Assembly (NCBI RefSeq): GCF_023516215.1
Contig: NZ_CP097349.1
Location: 558,001 to 622,000, forward strand
DNA from: Cytobacillus pseudoceanisediminis
Lineage (GTDB): Bacteria > Bacillota > Bacilli > Bacillales > Cytobacillaceae
Reading direction: 5' to 3'
DNA length: 64,000 nt
The notes under the pieces are model-generated. The model was given only the letters and a program-made list of their open reading frames with translations, did not search any database and was not told the DNA's origin. The position numbers and the translations under genes were made by a program. How positions within the stretch are numbered: position 1 is the stretch's first letter; the number at the start of each line of letters is the position of its first letter. This document shows, one piece after another, positions 9,694 to 16,609 of this stretch.

Positions 9694-9834
9694 ATGGTAG
9701 AACCATTAACGGTGTTAATTGTCATTCTTTTAGCCGTTGTATTACTTTTGGCAAGCATTCTTGTACCTTCAGCAGAAGGTGCCATCGTGGAGGCAATTTG
9801 CAGCCTTTTGGGATGCTCTGCAAATGACGCTTAA
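9694..9834 (+). CDS. Small hydrophobic protein, 46 residues, unrecognised
   Basis: The frame runs from ATG 9694, after AAAGGGGG, to TAA 9834. The product is a single membrane segment (LTVLIVILLAVVLLLASIL) followed by a short tail with two cysteines (AICSLLGCSANDA). A perfect terminator directly after the stop, and about 290 bp of non-coding DNA before it, mark a stand-alone transcription unit, which is why I accept so short a gene. I do not recognise the family; a membrane-inserted peptide is all that can be said. Confidence 0.55.
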   Translation: MVEPLTVLIVILLAVVLLLASILVPSAEGAIVEAICSLLGCSANDA

Positions 9835-9847
9835 AGAAAAATTACAG

Positions 9848-9874
9848 AAACCCTGGTATATTTCCAGGGTTTTT
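9848..9874 (+). terminator. Intrinsic terminator after the 46-residue gene
   Basis: AAACCCTGG (9848-9856) pairs perfectly with CCAGGGTTT (9864-9872), followed by further T. Confidence 0.88.
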
Positions 9875-9976
9875 CGTATGAAAAAATAAAATCTTTTAAT
9901 CCTGTATGTTTGTCCATTCCAAATATACTGCAGTTTCATAGAATAGTGAGTGAAAACGAAGAAGGACGGGATAAAA

Positions 9977-10432
9977 ATGGAGGAAAATAAACCAGAACAG
10001 CAGAATTCATCTGAAAAAACGGCAAGCAATAAGAATCGGTATAATTCCGAGGCTGTAGAAAAACTGGCAGCAAATTTACTGAAGGATGAAAATAATATCA
10101 ATTTCGGATCTTTATTTAAAATGGCCAATAAGATATTGAAGGATGATTCCCTAATGGGACTGGTCGGGGAAATCTCTCAAAAGCCGCCTGAAGATAAAGA
10201 TGGAGCAGCTATCGAAGAGATTCCAGACATCGAAAATAGAGAACTTGTTTCCTTGCAAAAAGAAATGGAGGCAATAAGATCCGAATTAAAAACAACTCGA
10301 AAAGAGGTAGCTGAATTAAAGAAACAAAACGCTTCCCTTTTAAGCCTATATTTAAAAGTACTTAATGCAGCAAACAATGATTTTAAAAAAGGTATTGGGC
10401 TTATATCAGGATTAAGCAAATTATTAAAATAG
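9977..10432 (+). CDS. Hypothetical acidic coiled-coil protein
   Basis: A soluble protein of about 151 residues with no signal peptide. It begins with a polar, glutamine- and asparagine-rich stretch, has a middle segment (NFGSLFKMANKILKDDSLMGLV), and ends in a long heptad-like region (LQKEMEAIRSELKTTRKEVAELKKQNASLLSL) that predicts a coiled coil. GTG at 9950 is in frame, but ATG 9977 has the purine-rich GAAGGACGGG at a suitable distance. Terminators precede and follow it, so it is transcribed alone. I do not recognise the family. Confidence 0.6.
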   Translation: MEENKPEQQNSSEKTASNKNRYNSEAVEKLAANLLKDENNINFGSLFKMANKILKDDSLMGLVGEISQKPPEDKDGAAIEEIPDIENRELVSLQKEMEAIRSELKTTRKEVAELKKQNASLLSLYLKVLNAANNDFKKGIGLISGLSKLLK

Positions 10433-10441
10433 AGACTTAAG

Positions 10442-10470
10442 GCATTACTTTTACGGGTAATGCTTTTTTT
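10442..10470 (+). terminator. Intrinsic terminator
   Basis: GCATTAC (10442-10448) pairs with GTAATGC (10457-10463), followed by seven T. Confidence 0.85.
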
Positions 10471-10532
10471 ATGGCACAAAACTAGACCGGCATGCTATAA
10501 AACCTTAGGATAGAAAGAAAAACGATGGAAAG

Positions 10533-10886
10533 ATGGTGTCCCAATTGGAAGAAAAAACAGGAAGGATTGCTCAGCAGCAGCTTGATGCTTATAACCGGCA
10601 GAACATTGATGAATTTTTAGCAGTATATAGTGATGATGTAACAGTTATGACATTCCCTGGGGACGAGGTTATGTATAAAGGAAAAGAAAAGATGAGGGAG
10701 AGGTACAGCCAGCTTTTTAAAAACAATCCAAATCAGCATGCTGAGCTGATTTCCAGAATGGCAAAAGGAAATATAGTTATTGATTATGAATATGTTACTG
10801 GAAGGGCAAACGGTCAGTCTATTTATGCAATAGCAATGTATGAAATTGAAGAAGATAAAATTCAAAAAGTCTGGTTTGTAAAATAA
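10533..10886 (+). CDS. Nuclear transport factor 2 / SnoaL-like domain protein
   Basis: A 117-residue single-domain protein with the NTF2-like pattern: an N-terminal helix with QQQLDAYNRQNIDEFLAVYSDDV, then G(K)EKMRERYSQLF, then beta strands ending in IQKVWFVK. These cone-shaped folds serve as steroid-isomerase-like enzymes or binding proteins, and nothing here fixes a substrate. The ribosome site is weak (GGAAAG just before ATG 10533; GTG 10536 is an alternative). It is followed by AT-rich non-coding DNA without a clear terminator. Confidence 0.7.
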   Translation: MVSQLEEKTGRIAQQQLDAYNRQNIDEFLAVYSDDVTVMTFPGDEVMYKGKEKMRERYSQLFKNNPNQHAELISRMAKGNIVIDYEYVTGRANGQSIYAIAMYEIEEDKIQKVWFVK

Positions 10887-11012
10887 AATAGTGTTAATTA
10901 AAAAATTTCGTATTCCGATTAAAAAAGTATTGTGCTATGCAGGAAAATCATTGATAATTTTTAAAAGATAGAGTGATACTCATCTATACATTTTCTGATG
11001 AGGGGGATTACA

Positions 11013-11888
11013 TTGAAAATTCGTGTATCTGCTGTGCAGTATCATCTGCACACCATTCGTTCGTTTGAAGAGTTTGCCGGGCAATGTGAGCATTACATTA
11101 AAACTGCACAGGAGTTCGGATCGGAGTTTGTCTTATTTCCTGAATTTTTTACCACACAGCTTTTGTCCATTGGAAGCGAGCAGGGAACAAGTCTGACGAT
11201 AAATGAATTGCCTGGTTTTACAGAACAGTATAAAATGCTATTTTCCAATTTTGCTAAAGATACAAAAATGCATATTATTGGCGGTACACACGTTATTAAC
11301 AGAGATGGCCGCCTTTATAATGTGGCTCATTTATTTTATCCGGATGGGCGGATTGAAGAGCAGGCTAAACTGCATATCACTCCTACTGAAGTCCATGAGT
11401 GGAATATGTCACCTGGCGAAGGCCTCCGTGTATTTGATACAGATAAAGGCAGAATAGCCATCCTGACATGCTATGATATTGAGTTTCCGGAAATCGTCCG
11501 TATGGCAAAAGCAAAAGGAGCAGATGTTATTTTCTGTCCTTCCTGTACGGACGACCGGCATGGTTTCCACCGTGTCCGCTATACAAGCCATGCAAGAGCT
11601 ATTGAGAATCAGGTATATGTTGTGGTCACAGGAACAATTGGTTCCCTGCCTACTGTCGACTTTATGCGTGCCAATTTCGGCCAGGCAGCTGTCATTACAC
11701 CGAATGATATTCCATTTCCGCCAAAAGGGATTATGGTGGAAGGCGAGTTGAATGACGATATGATTGTGACTGCCGACCTTGACCTTAGCCTTTTATATGA
11801 AGTCCGAGAACGCGGCTCTGTTACGACTTGGCGCGACCGCAGAACGGATTTGTATGTCGACTGGGAAAAAGAAAATATCGAAGGATGA
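11013..11888 (+). CDS. Carbon-nitrogen hydrolase (nitrilase superfamily)
   Basis: A 291-residue amidase-type enzyme with the Glu-Lys-Cys triad: E44 in FPEFF, K119 in QAKLHITP, C153 in LTCYDIEFPE. Family members hydrolyse amides or carbamoyl groups. A TTG start at 11013 lies downstream of AGGGGG; ATG 10998 is in frame but has no box. An acetyltransferase gene starts three bases after its stop, and the pair recalls B. subtilis YhcX, where a GNAT domain and a nitrilase domain are fused in one protein. That suggests the two proteins act on the same unknown compound. The substrate is not known. Confidence 0.82.
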   Translation: MKIRVSAVQYHLHTIRSFEEFAGQCEHYIKTAQEFGSEFVLFPEFFTTQLLSIGSEQGTSLTINELPGFTEQYKMLFSNFAKDTKMHIIGGTHVINRDGRLYNVAHLFYPDGRIEEQAKLHITPTEVHEWNMSPGEGLRVFDTDKGRIAILTCYDIEFPEIVRMAKAKGADVIFCPSCTDDRHGFHRVRYTSHARAIENQVYVVVTGTIGSLPTVDFMRANFGQAAVITPNDIPFPPKGIMVEGELNDDMIVTADLDLSLLYEVRERGSVTTWRDRRTDLYVDWEKENIEG

Positions 11889-11891
11889 AAA

Positions 11892-12559
11892 ATGGCATAT
11901 AGAAGCGAATTTTATGTGTTTGATGGGGATAAGCCGGTGCCTGCTGTAATCAGGAATTATACTAAAGCGGATTTTGATCAATTAATTGACATTCAGGCTG
12001 AATGCTTTCCGCCCCCTTTTCCTTCGGATTTATGGTGGAATAAGGAGCAATTAACTAACCATGTGGAGCTCTTTCAGGATGGTGCACTTTGCATCGAGAT
12101 TGAAGGAATATTAGCAGGGTCTTTAACTGGGCTGATTGTTGATTTTGATCCTTCCCACCCGGAGCATACATGGGAAGAAATAACCGACAGCGGCTATATT
12201 CGCAATCATAATCCTCAAGGCAAAACATTATATATTGTTGATATAAGTGTCCGACCCAAGTTCCGAAAACTTGGGCTGGGCAAATTAATGATGCAGGCTA
12301 TGTATCAGGTTGTCATTAGATTAGGTCTCGATCGCTTGCTTGGAGGGGGCGGATGCCTGGCTACCATAAATTCGCCCATGAATTGACTGCCCAGGAATAT
12401 CTTCAGCAATTGATCGATGGGAAGAAGAAAGATCCGGTTATCACATTTTTGCTGAGGTGCGGCCGAACTCCGCTTACTGTTGCAGAAAATTATTTAGAAG
12501 ATGAGGAGTCACTTAATTACGGTGCCTTAATGGAGTGGAACAATCCATTTAAGGTATAA
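11892..12559 (+). CDS. GNAT family N-acetyltransferase; one frameshift
   Basis: A 222-residue acetyltransferase. The acetyl-CoA-binding region is visible as LYIVDISVRPKFRKLGLGKLMM. The frame breaks in the G5 run at 12345-12349: as written it ends in GGGGCLATINSPMN, but one more G gives LLGGGRMPGYHKFAHEL and continues to 12559 with YLQQLIDGKKKDPVITFLLR. This GNAT subtype is the one found joined to a nitrilase in YhcX-like proteins, matching the upstream neighbour three bases away. The substrate is unknown. Confidence 0.78.
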
Positions 12560-12579
12560 GCGGCAAAGGAGATAGTACA

Positions 12580-13251
12580 TTGGAATATATCAGAATTACG
12601 AGTATTCATGATCCTCTTTTTGTTAAAATGCATGAGTTGATGAAAGAAGTCTTTCCTCCTGAAGAAGTACTTGAGTTTGAATTGTGGAAGGAACCTCTTG
12701 AAGATTCTGGAATTCGTGTGTTTGCGGCTGTTCATGAAGGTGATGTGGTCGGTGCTACCGAATATCGCTACTATCCGCAATGGAATATTGCCATGACTGA
12801 TTTTACCATCATTGGCCGTCAGGGCCTAAGCCTTGGCCGTTTCCTTGCACGAAATCGATCCAAGGATCTTGACGAGCTTGCCGGCCAAAACGGTAAAGAG
12901 CTATTTGGCATGTTTGCAGAAATTTATGATCCTTATGGAATTGAAGACCATGAATTTGGCGGTGCCAAGCCAATGAACCCATTCGTCCGCCGGGAGGTTT
13001 TGTCTCATATGGGCTATAAGAAGCTTGATTTCCCATATCTTCATCCTTCTTGGAAAAATGATGGGGAAGCAGTTAAGGGACTTGATTTTTGCTTCATGCC
13101 AGCAGATGAAGAAATCACAGAGATTCCTTCTGGCTTGGTTATTAATTTCCTTTCAGAATATTACGCTGTTCTATCGGCTAAACCGCAGGAGTGGTATGGA
13201 ATGATTGAACAGCTGAAAGAAAAAGAGAAAATATCCCTGCTTCCTTTATAA
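12580..13251 (+). CDS. GNAT-like acetyltransferase, third gene of the nitrilase operon
   Basis: A 223-residue protein starting at TTG 12580 after AAAGGA. It opens with a GNAT-like fold (MHELMKEVFPPEEVLE, then GDVVGATEYRYYP), contains GRFLARNRSKDLDELA, and has several aromatic-rich segments later. It begins 20 bases after the previous gene and is closed by a terminator, so the nitrilase and the two acetyltransferase-like genes probably form one operon. The assignment is weaker than for the upstream gene because the Q/R-x-x-G-x-G/A signature is not clear. Confidence 0.62.
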   Translation: MEYIRITSIHDPLFVKMHELMKEVFPPEEVLEFELWKEPLEDSGIRVFAAVHEGDVVGATEYRYYPQWNIAMTDFTIIGRQGLSLGRFLARNRSKDLDELAGQNGKELFGMFAEIYDPYGIEDHEFGGAKPMNPFVRREVLSHMGYKKLDFPYLHPSWKNDGEAVKGLDFCFMPADEEITEIPSGLVINFLSEYYAVLSAKPQEWYGMIEQLKEKEKISLLPL

Positions 13252-13259
13252 TCAGCAGA

Positions 13260-13284
13260 AAGCCCTTGCCTCAAGGGCTTTTTT
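13260..13284 (+). terminator. Intrinsic terminator closing the nitrilase/GNAT operon
   Basis: AAGCCCTT (13260-13267) pairs with AAGGGCTT (13273-13280), followed by T6 counted from 13279. Confidence 0.9.
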
Positions 13285-13361
13285 GCATTCAATGTTTAAC
13301 GGACATACTAAAAAGGTAAAGAATATAAAGTAATGTTCAAACCGAAAAGAGGGATCCTTTC

Positions 13362-13469
13362 ATGGCATTGAAAAGATTAATAAAAGCATTCATTGTAAAA
13401 AACGGTGCTTCATTAGTGAAAAAATATGTTGTTCCGGCTGTAAAAAGAAAGCTGAAAAGCAGGAGATAA
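13362..13469 (+). CDS. Very small cationic peptide, 35 residues, unrecognised
   Basis: ATG 13362 to TAA 13469, preceded by GAGGGATCC. About one third of the residues are Lys or Arg, alternating with hydrophobic positions (MALKRLIKAFIVKNG, then SLVKKYVVPAVKRKLKSRR), as in an amphipathic helix. It is bracketed by its own terminator and has no partner gene. It could bind membranes or nucleic acid. No family is recognised. Confidence 0.5.
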   Translation: MALKRLIKAFIVKNGASLVKKYVVPAVKRKLKSRR

Positions 13470-13480
13470 ATTTATTCAGG

Positions 13481-13510
13481 CATCTTCCATTGGAAGGTGT
13501 TTTCTTTTTT
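13481..13510 (+). terminator. Intrinsic terminator after the 35-residue peptide
   Basis: CATCTTCC pairs with GGAAGGTG around a 3-nt loop, followed by TTTTCTTTTTT. Confidence 0.75.
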
Positions 13511-13743
13511 GGGGGGGCAAAAGAAATACGCAAAGACTGGTCAAATTAGTGTAAATATCATATTCCATTATGTTCACTAGTTATATAGGATGGAAGAGAA
13601 TCAGTCATATATTGTAGAAAATATAGGAAAATTTTCTGATATTAAAAATTCTGAATTTTCTTTAATATAAAAAATGCAGTATTTCGGGACACTTAAACTT
13701 AGCGTACCGACTACATAGCTAAATTATATTAGGGGGAATAAAT

Positions 13744-15102
13744 TTGAAGAAGAAAATCTTAATTAAAACTGCTTTAGCCGGAGCTCTTGTCCTATCCGCT
13801 GGTGGCCCAACAGCATTTGCACATGATGAATTCAGCGGAGGTATTGAAAAAGGTGATAGTCTGGCAGGTGTTGAATTAGCTGTTCCATTGCTTGATGGCA
13901 GCAAAAATACAGGTAATCTTCAAGAAGTAGCGTCTGTTCCACTAAAAGAAGTAAAAGAGGGAGTACAAAATTCATCGGGTGATGTTTATGCGCATAAAGG
14001 CTTTGCCTATGTAGGCACACATACCAAAAATGGGGGTGAAGGCGGAGTGCGTGTATTTGATATGAAAAAGCCTTCAAATCCAGTAGAAGTGTCGTCATTT
14101 GCTCATATCCCAGGGACATGGCAGGAAAAAGTAATTGTAAAAACTGTTAATACGAAGCACTTTAAAGGTGATTTGGCTGCAGTCAGCGTTCAAAAGGTAG
14201 ATCGAACCAACCCAAATGCAAAAGGAGGATTTGTATTATACGATGTAACAAACCCTCGGGAACCAAAGGAATTGGGATTTTGGGAAGATACATCGGGGGC
14301 ACGGGGAACACATGAACTTTACCTAACCGTTCAAGGAAATAATGTTTATGTGCTGACTGCAAATTGCTATGCAGATCTGTATTCTCATGGTGATAAAATG
14401 GATGTTAATATTGTAGACGTTACTAATCCCTCAACGCCTGAAACAATTTATGAATTTAATCCGCGCAATTATATATCTGAAGTGAACGATGATAATTATG
14501 ATGGATATAATTGGACTGATGAAGACGGAATTCAAAGGGCAGCGTTTGCTCATAGCGTCAAAACAGATGGAACTGGGAAAACAGCTTTCCTTTCGTACTG
14601 GGATTTAGGAACAATCATACTTGATATTAGCGATGCCAAAAATCCAGTTTATCTGGGCAGGACGGATTTCGCCAATGATGTTCAGGGAGCCGCCCATTCG
14701 ATGGATTTAGCTAAAGGAGGAAATGTCCTTATAGAGACAAGGGAGGTATTTGGTCCAACCAGAGAGGGCTTTGAGAGTGCCTATGGCTACACAATGATTT
14801 ATGATATCAAAGATAAGACAGATCCAAAGCTTCTAAGCACTTTTAGAACCGACTTCACTGAGAAGATTCCTGGAGGAGCGACGGTCCATGATCCAAAGGT
14901 TCAGGGGAACACATTGTATCTCTCACATTATGCAGGGGGTGTAAGGACAGTTGATATTACAGACCCGTCGAATCCGGAAGAAATTGGTGTCTATATTCCA
15001 AGCAAATCTAACATTTGGGGTGTATTCGTAGATCGCAATTATGTACTTGCATCCGATATGGGATCTGGATTGAAAGTCCTGCAGAAAAACGGCAGCCAAT
15101 AA
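13744..15102 (+). CDS. Secreted LVIVD-repeat beta-propeller protein
   Basis: A 452-residue exported protein starting at TTG 13744 after AGGGGGAA. The signal peptide has core TALAGALVLSAGGPTAFA. The remainder is built from repeats of the form Y-V-G/A...G-V-R-V-F/V-D-x-(S/T/K)-x-P-x-N/P-x-E, such as GGVRVFDMKKPSNPVEV, VNIVDVTNPSTPE, TIILDISDAKNPVYLG and VRTVDITDPSNPEEIG. This is the LVIVD pattern of surface beta-propellers. Function is unknown in the family; binding of a surface or environmental ligand is inferred. It is transcribed alone, with a terminator after it. Confidence 0.82.
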   Translation: MKKKILIKTALAGALVLSAGGPTAFAHDEFSGGIEKGDSLAGVELAVPLLDGSKNTGNLQEVASVPLKEVKEGVQNSSGDVYAHKGFAYVGTHTKNGGEGGVRVFDMKKPSNPVEVSSFAHIPGTWQEKVIVKTVNTKHFKGDLAAVSVQKVDRTNPNAKGGFVLYDVTNPREPKELGFWEDTSGARGTHELYLTVQGNNVYVLTANCYADLYSHGDKMDVNIVDVTNPSTPETIYEFNPRNYISEVNDDNYDGYNWTDEDGIQRAAFAHSVKTDGTGKTAFLSYWDLGTIILDISDAKNPVYLGRTDFANDVQGAAHSMDLAKGGNVLIETREVFGPTREGFESAYGYTMIYDIKDKTDPKLLSTFRTDFTEKIPGGATVHDPKVQGNTLYLSHYAGGVRTVDITDPSNPEEIGVYIPSKSNIWGVFVDRNYVLASDMGSGLKVLQKNGSQ

Positions 15103-15107
15103 TAATT

Positions 15108-15144
15108 AAAAAACAGGAGTCCCCGAAGAAGGCTCCTGTTTTTT
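15108..15144 (+). terminator. Intrinsic terminator after the LVIVD gene
   Basis: AAAAACAGGAG pairs with CTCCTGTTTTT, with the T-run extending the stem. The complement also has a T-run, so it could act in both directions. Confidence 0.88.
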
Positions 15145-15212
15145 GATATCTCCTAAAAAAGGACGGTTATAATGATAAACTTTTGACCTGACAAGAAGCA
15201 GGTTTTGTGAAA

Positions 15213-15779
15213 CTACAGAGTTATTTTTGAGTTTTCAGCTTTCATTTTTCTCGGCCAAACAGTATAGCTGAAGCTGATGGCAAAATCGATTGCAAGAACC
15301 AATGTCCATATTCCTGCTAATCCTTTGAGACTCTCCGTTTGCTGGGGATTGTCAATAAAAAGGATCATAGCCATTAATAAAACCAAACCAATTATCCATG
15401 CGAGAAGATGCCTATACCATCCGTTTCTCTCTCTCCTTGCATGTTCTTTGCCGTATTTTGCTGGCTTTTCAGGTTTTGGTCCATTTCCGAACTTAAAGGC
15501 AAATCTTTCGTCTGCCCATTGAATCATAGGTTTTCCATAGGCTACCGTTACGCCAATATAAATTGCTGCAAAGCCATGGAAAATGGTTGCCTCTGTTCCA
15601 CTGTGCAAATCAATGGTCGTTGCTGCAATTAGAATTAAATCAATTAGCGGGGTACAAAGCAGAAGGAAACCACCTAATGATTTTTTCTTTACTATATATC
15701 TTGCTGTTAAACCTGCAGCAACAAAAATCCAAAAACCAATTTCACATGCGATAATTAGCCAGCCAATCAGATTTTCCAC
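15213..15779 (-). CDS. Membrane protein of unknown function, divergent from a TetR regulator
   Basis: A 188-residue integral membrane protein with about five hydrophobic segments (LIGWLIIACEIGFWIFVAAGL, FLLLCTPLIDLILIAATT, then three more) and a polar cytoplasmic loop rich in K, E and P near the middle. It resembles the small YmcC-like membrane proteins of Bacillus, but I cannot assign a role. It starts at GTG 15779 with AAGGA only one base upstream. The promoter read on the minus strand is TTGCTT, 17 bp, TACAAT, and the large palindrome at 15784-15834 covers it. It is therefore the likely target of the divergent TetR protein. Confidence 0.7.
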   Translation of the reverse strand: MENLIGWLIIACEIGFWIFVAAGLTARYIVKKKSLGGFLLLCTPLIDLILIAATTIDLHSGTEATIFHGFAAIYIGVTVAYGKPMIQWADERFAFKFGNGPKPEKPAKYGKEHARRERNGWYRHLLAWIIGLVLLMAMILFIDNPQQTESLKGLAGIWTLVLAIDFAISFSYTVWPRKMKAENSKITL

Positions 15780-15783
15780 ATCC

Positions 15784-15834
15784 TTTTTAACACAGTTGTA
15801 CTATAAAAATATTGTAATACAACTGTGTTAAAAA
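15784..15834. promoter_or_regulatory. Perfect 17-bp-arm inverted repeat: TetR operator between divergent genes
   Basis: TTTTTAACACAGTTGTA (15784-15800) is repeated exactly in inverse at 15818-15834, with a 17-bp spacer. The right arm lies between the -35 and -10 of the leftward gene and the left arm at its ribosome site. It also sits upstream of the tetR start, so one bound repressor could control both genes. Confidence 0.85.
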
Positions 15835-15858
15835 AGCAATAGGTGGTATAATATAATT

Positions 15859-16451
15859 ATGCCAAAAAAGTTAACCATGAAGAGCAAAAGCATATTTTAG
15901 GAAAAGCAGCATGGCGGGTGATTAAAAAAGAGGGCATTGAAGGTGCTTCTGTTCGTAAAGTTGCGGAGGAAGCAGGTCTATCTGCTGGGTCTTTGCGCCA
16001 TTATTTTTCAAATCAAAATGAACTGTTGGCGTATTCAATGAACTTAGTATCAGAAAGGGTGAAAACACGAATTCAGAATGCGGCTTTTACAGATGATCAT
16101 TTCGAAAATATGATTCTCGTGCTGGGGGAATTACTTCCTCTAGATGAAGAACGGCGATTGGAAATGGAAGTCTGGATAGCATTTAATATAAAGGCTTTAG
16201 TAGACCCGCATCTTTCTGAACTTAGCAGCCGTGTATACGAAGAAATGAAGACAGGCATCAGAAACATCATTGAGGGACTAGTTAAATTAGGACTGTCCGG
16301 AACTGAAATGAAAGTTGAGGAAGAAGCAGGTCGTCTGCATGCCCTTATTGATGGCCTCGCCCTCCATGCAGTAATGAAACCAGATCAATTTAATGAAGAA
16401 AAAATGAAAGCGATTCTTAGAAATCATTTGTTGTCATTGCTGGAAAAATAA
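15859..16451 (+). CDS. TetR/AcrR family transcriptional regulator; one frameshift near the start
   Basis: A 197-residue repressor with a TetR helix-turn-helix: GASVRKVAEEAGLSAGSLRHYFSNQNELL. The first codons read MPKKL then hit a stop, but one more A in the A6 run at 15864-15869 gives MPKKVNHEEQKHILGKAAWRVIKKEG, a typical N-terminus, continuous to 16451. The C-terminal ligand domain is of the BetI-like TetR_C type (LHALIDGLALHAVMKP). The only SD-like box (AGGTGG, 15841-15846) is 12 bases from the ATG. A TATAAT at 15847-15852 lies so close to the ATG that a leaderless or near-leaderless message is possible. It probably represses the divergent membrane protein gene and itself. Confidence 0.82.
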
Positions 16452-16460
16452 ATGTGTTAA

Positions 16461-16489
16461 AGGCGGCTGAATTTACAGCCGTTTTTTTT
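16461..16489 (+). terminator. Intrinsic terminator after tetR
   Basis: CGGCTG (16464-16469) pairs with CAGCCG (16476-16481), followed by eight T. Confidence 0.85.
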
Positions 16490-16609
16490 GTGTCCATTAA
16501 AATCTATTTTTGTTAGAATGCCTGGAGTTATCTGCCAATATCATTAACTAAACGTTTAACTTTTTCTTGCAAGGGTAGTGAAAACCTAAGAAACCGATTC
16601 ATTGAAAGG

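Noticed and set aside
16549..16558. TAAACGTTTA palindrome before fdhF as a CcpA (cre) site
   Set aside because: The ten-base core is symmetrical, but the outer TG/CA positions of a cre site are absent; no other regulator fits well.
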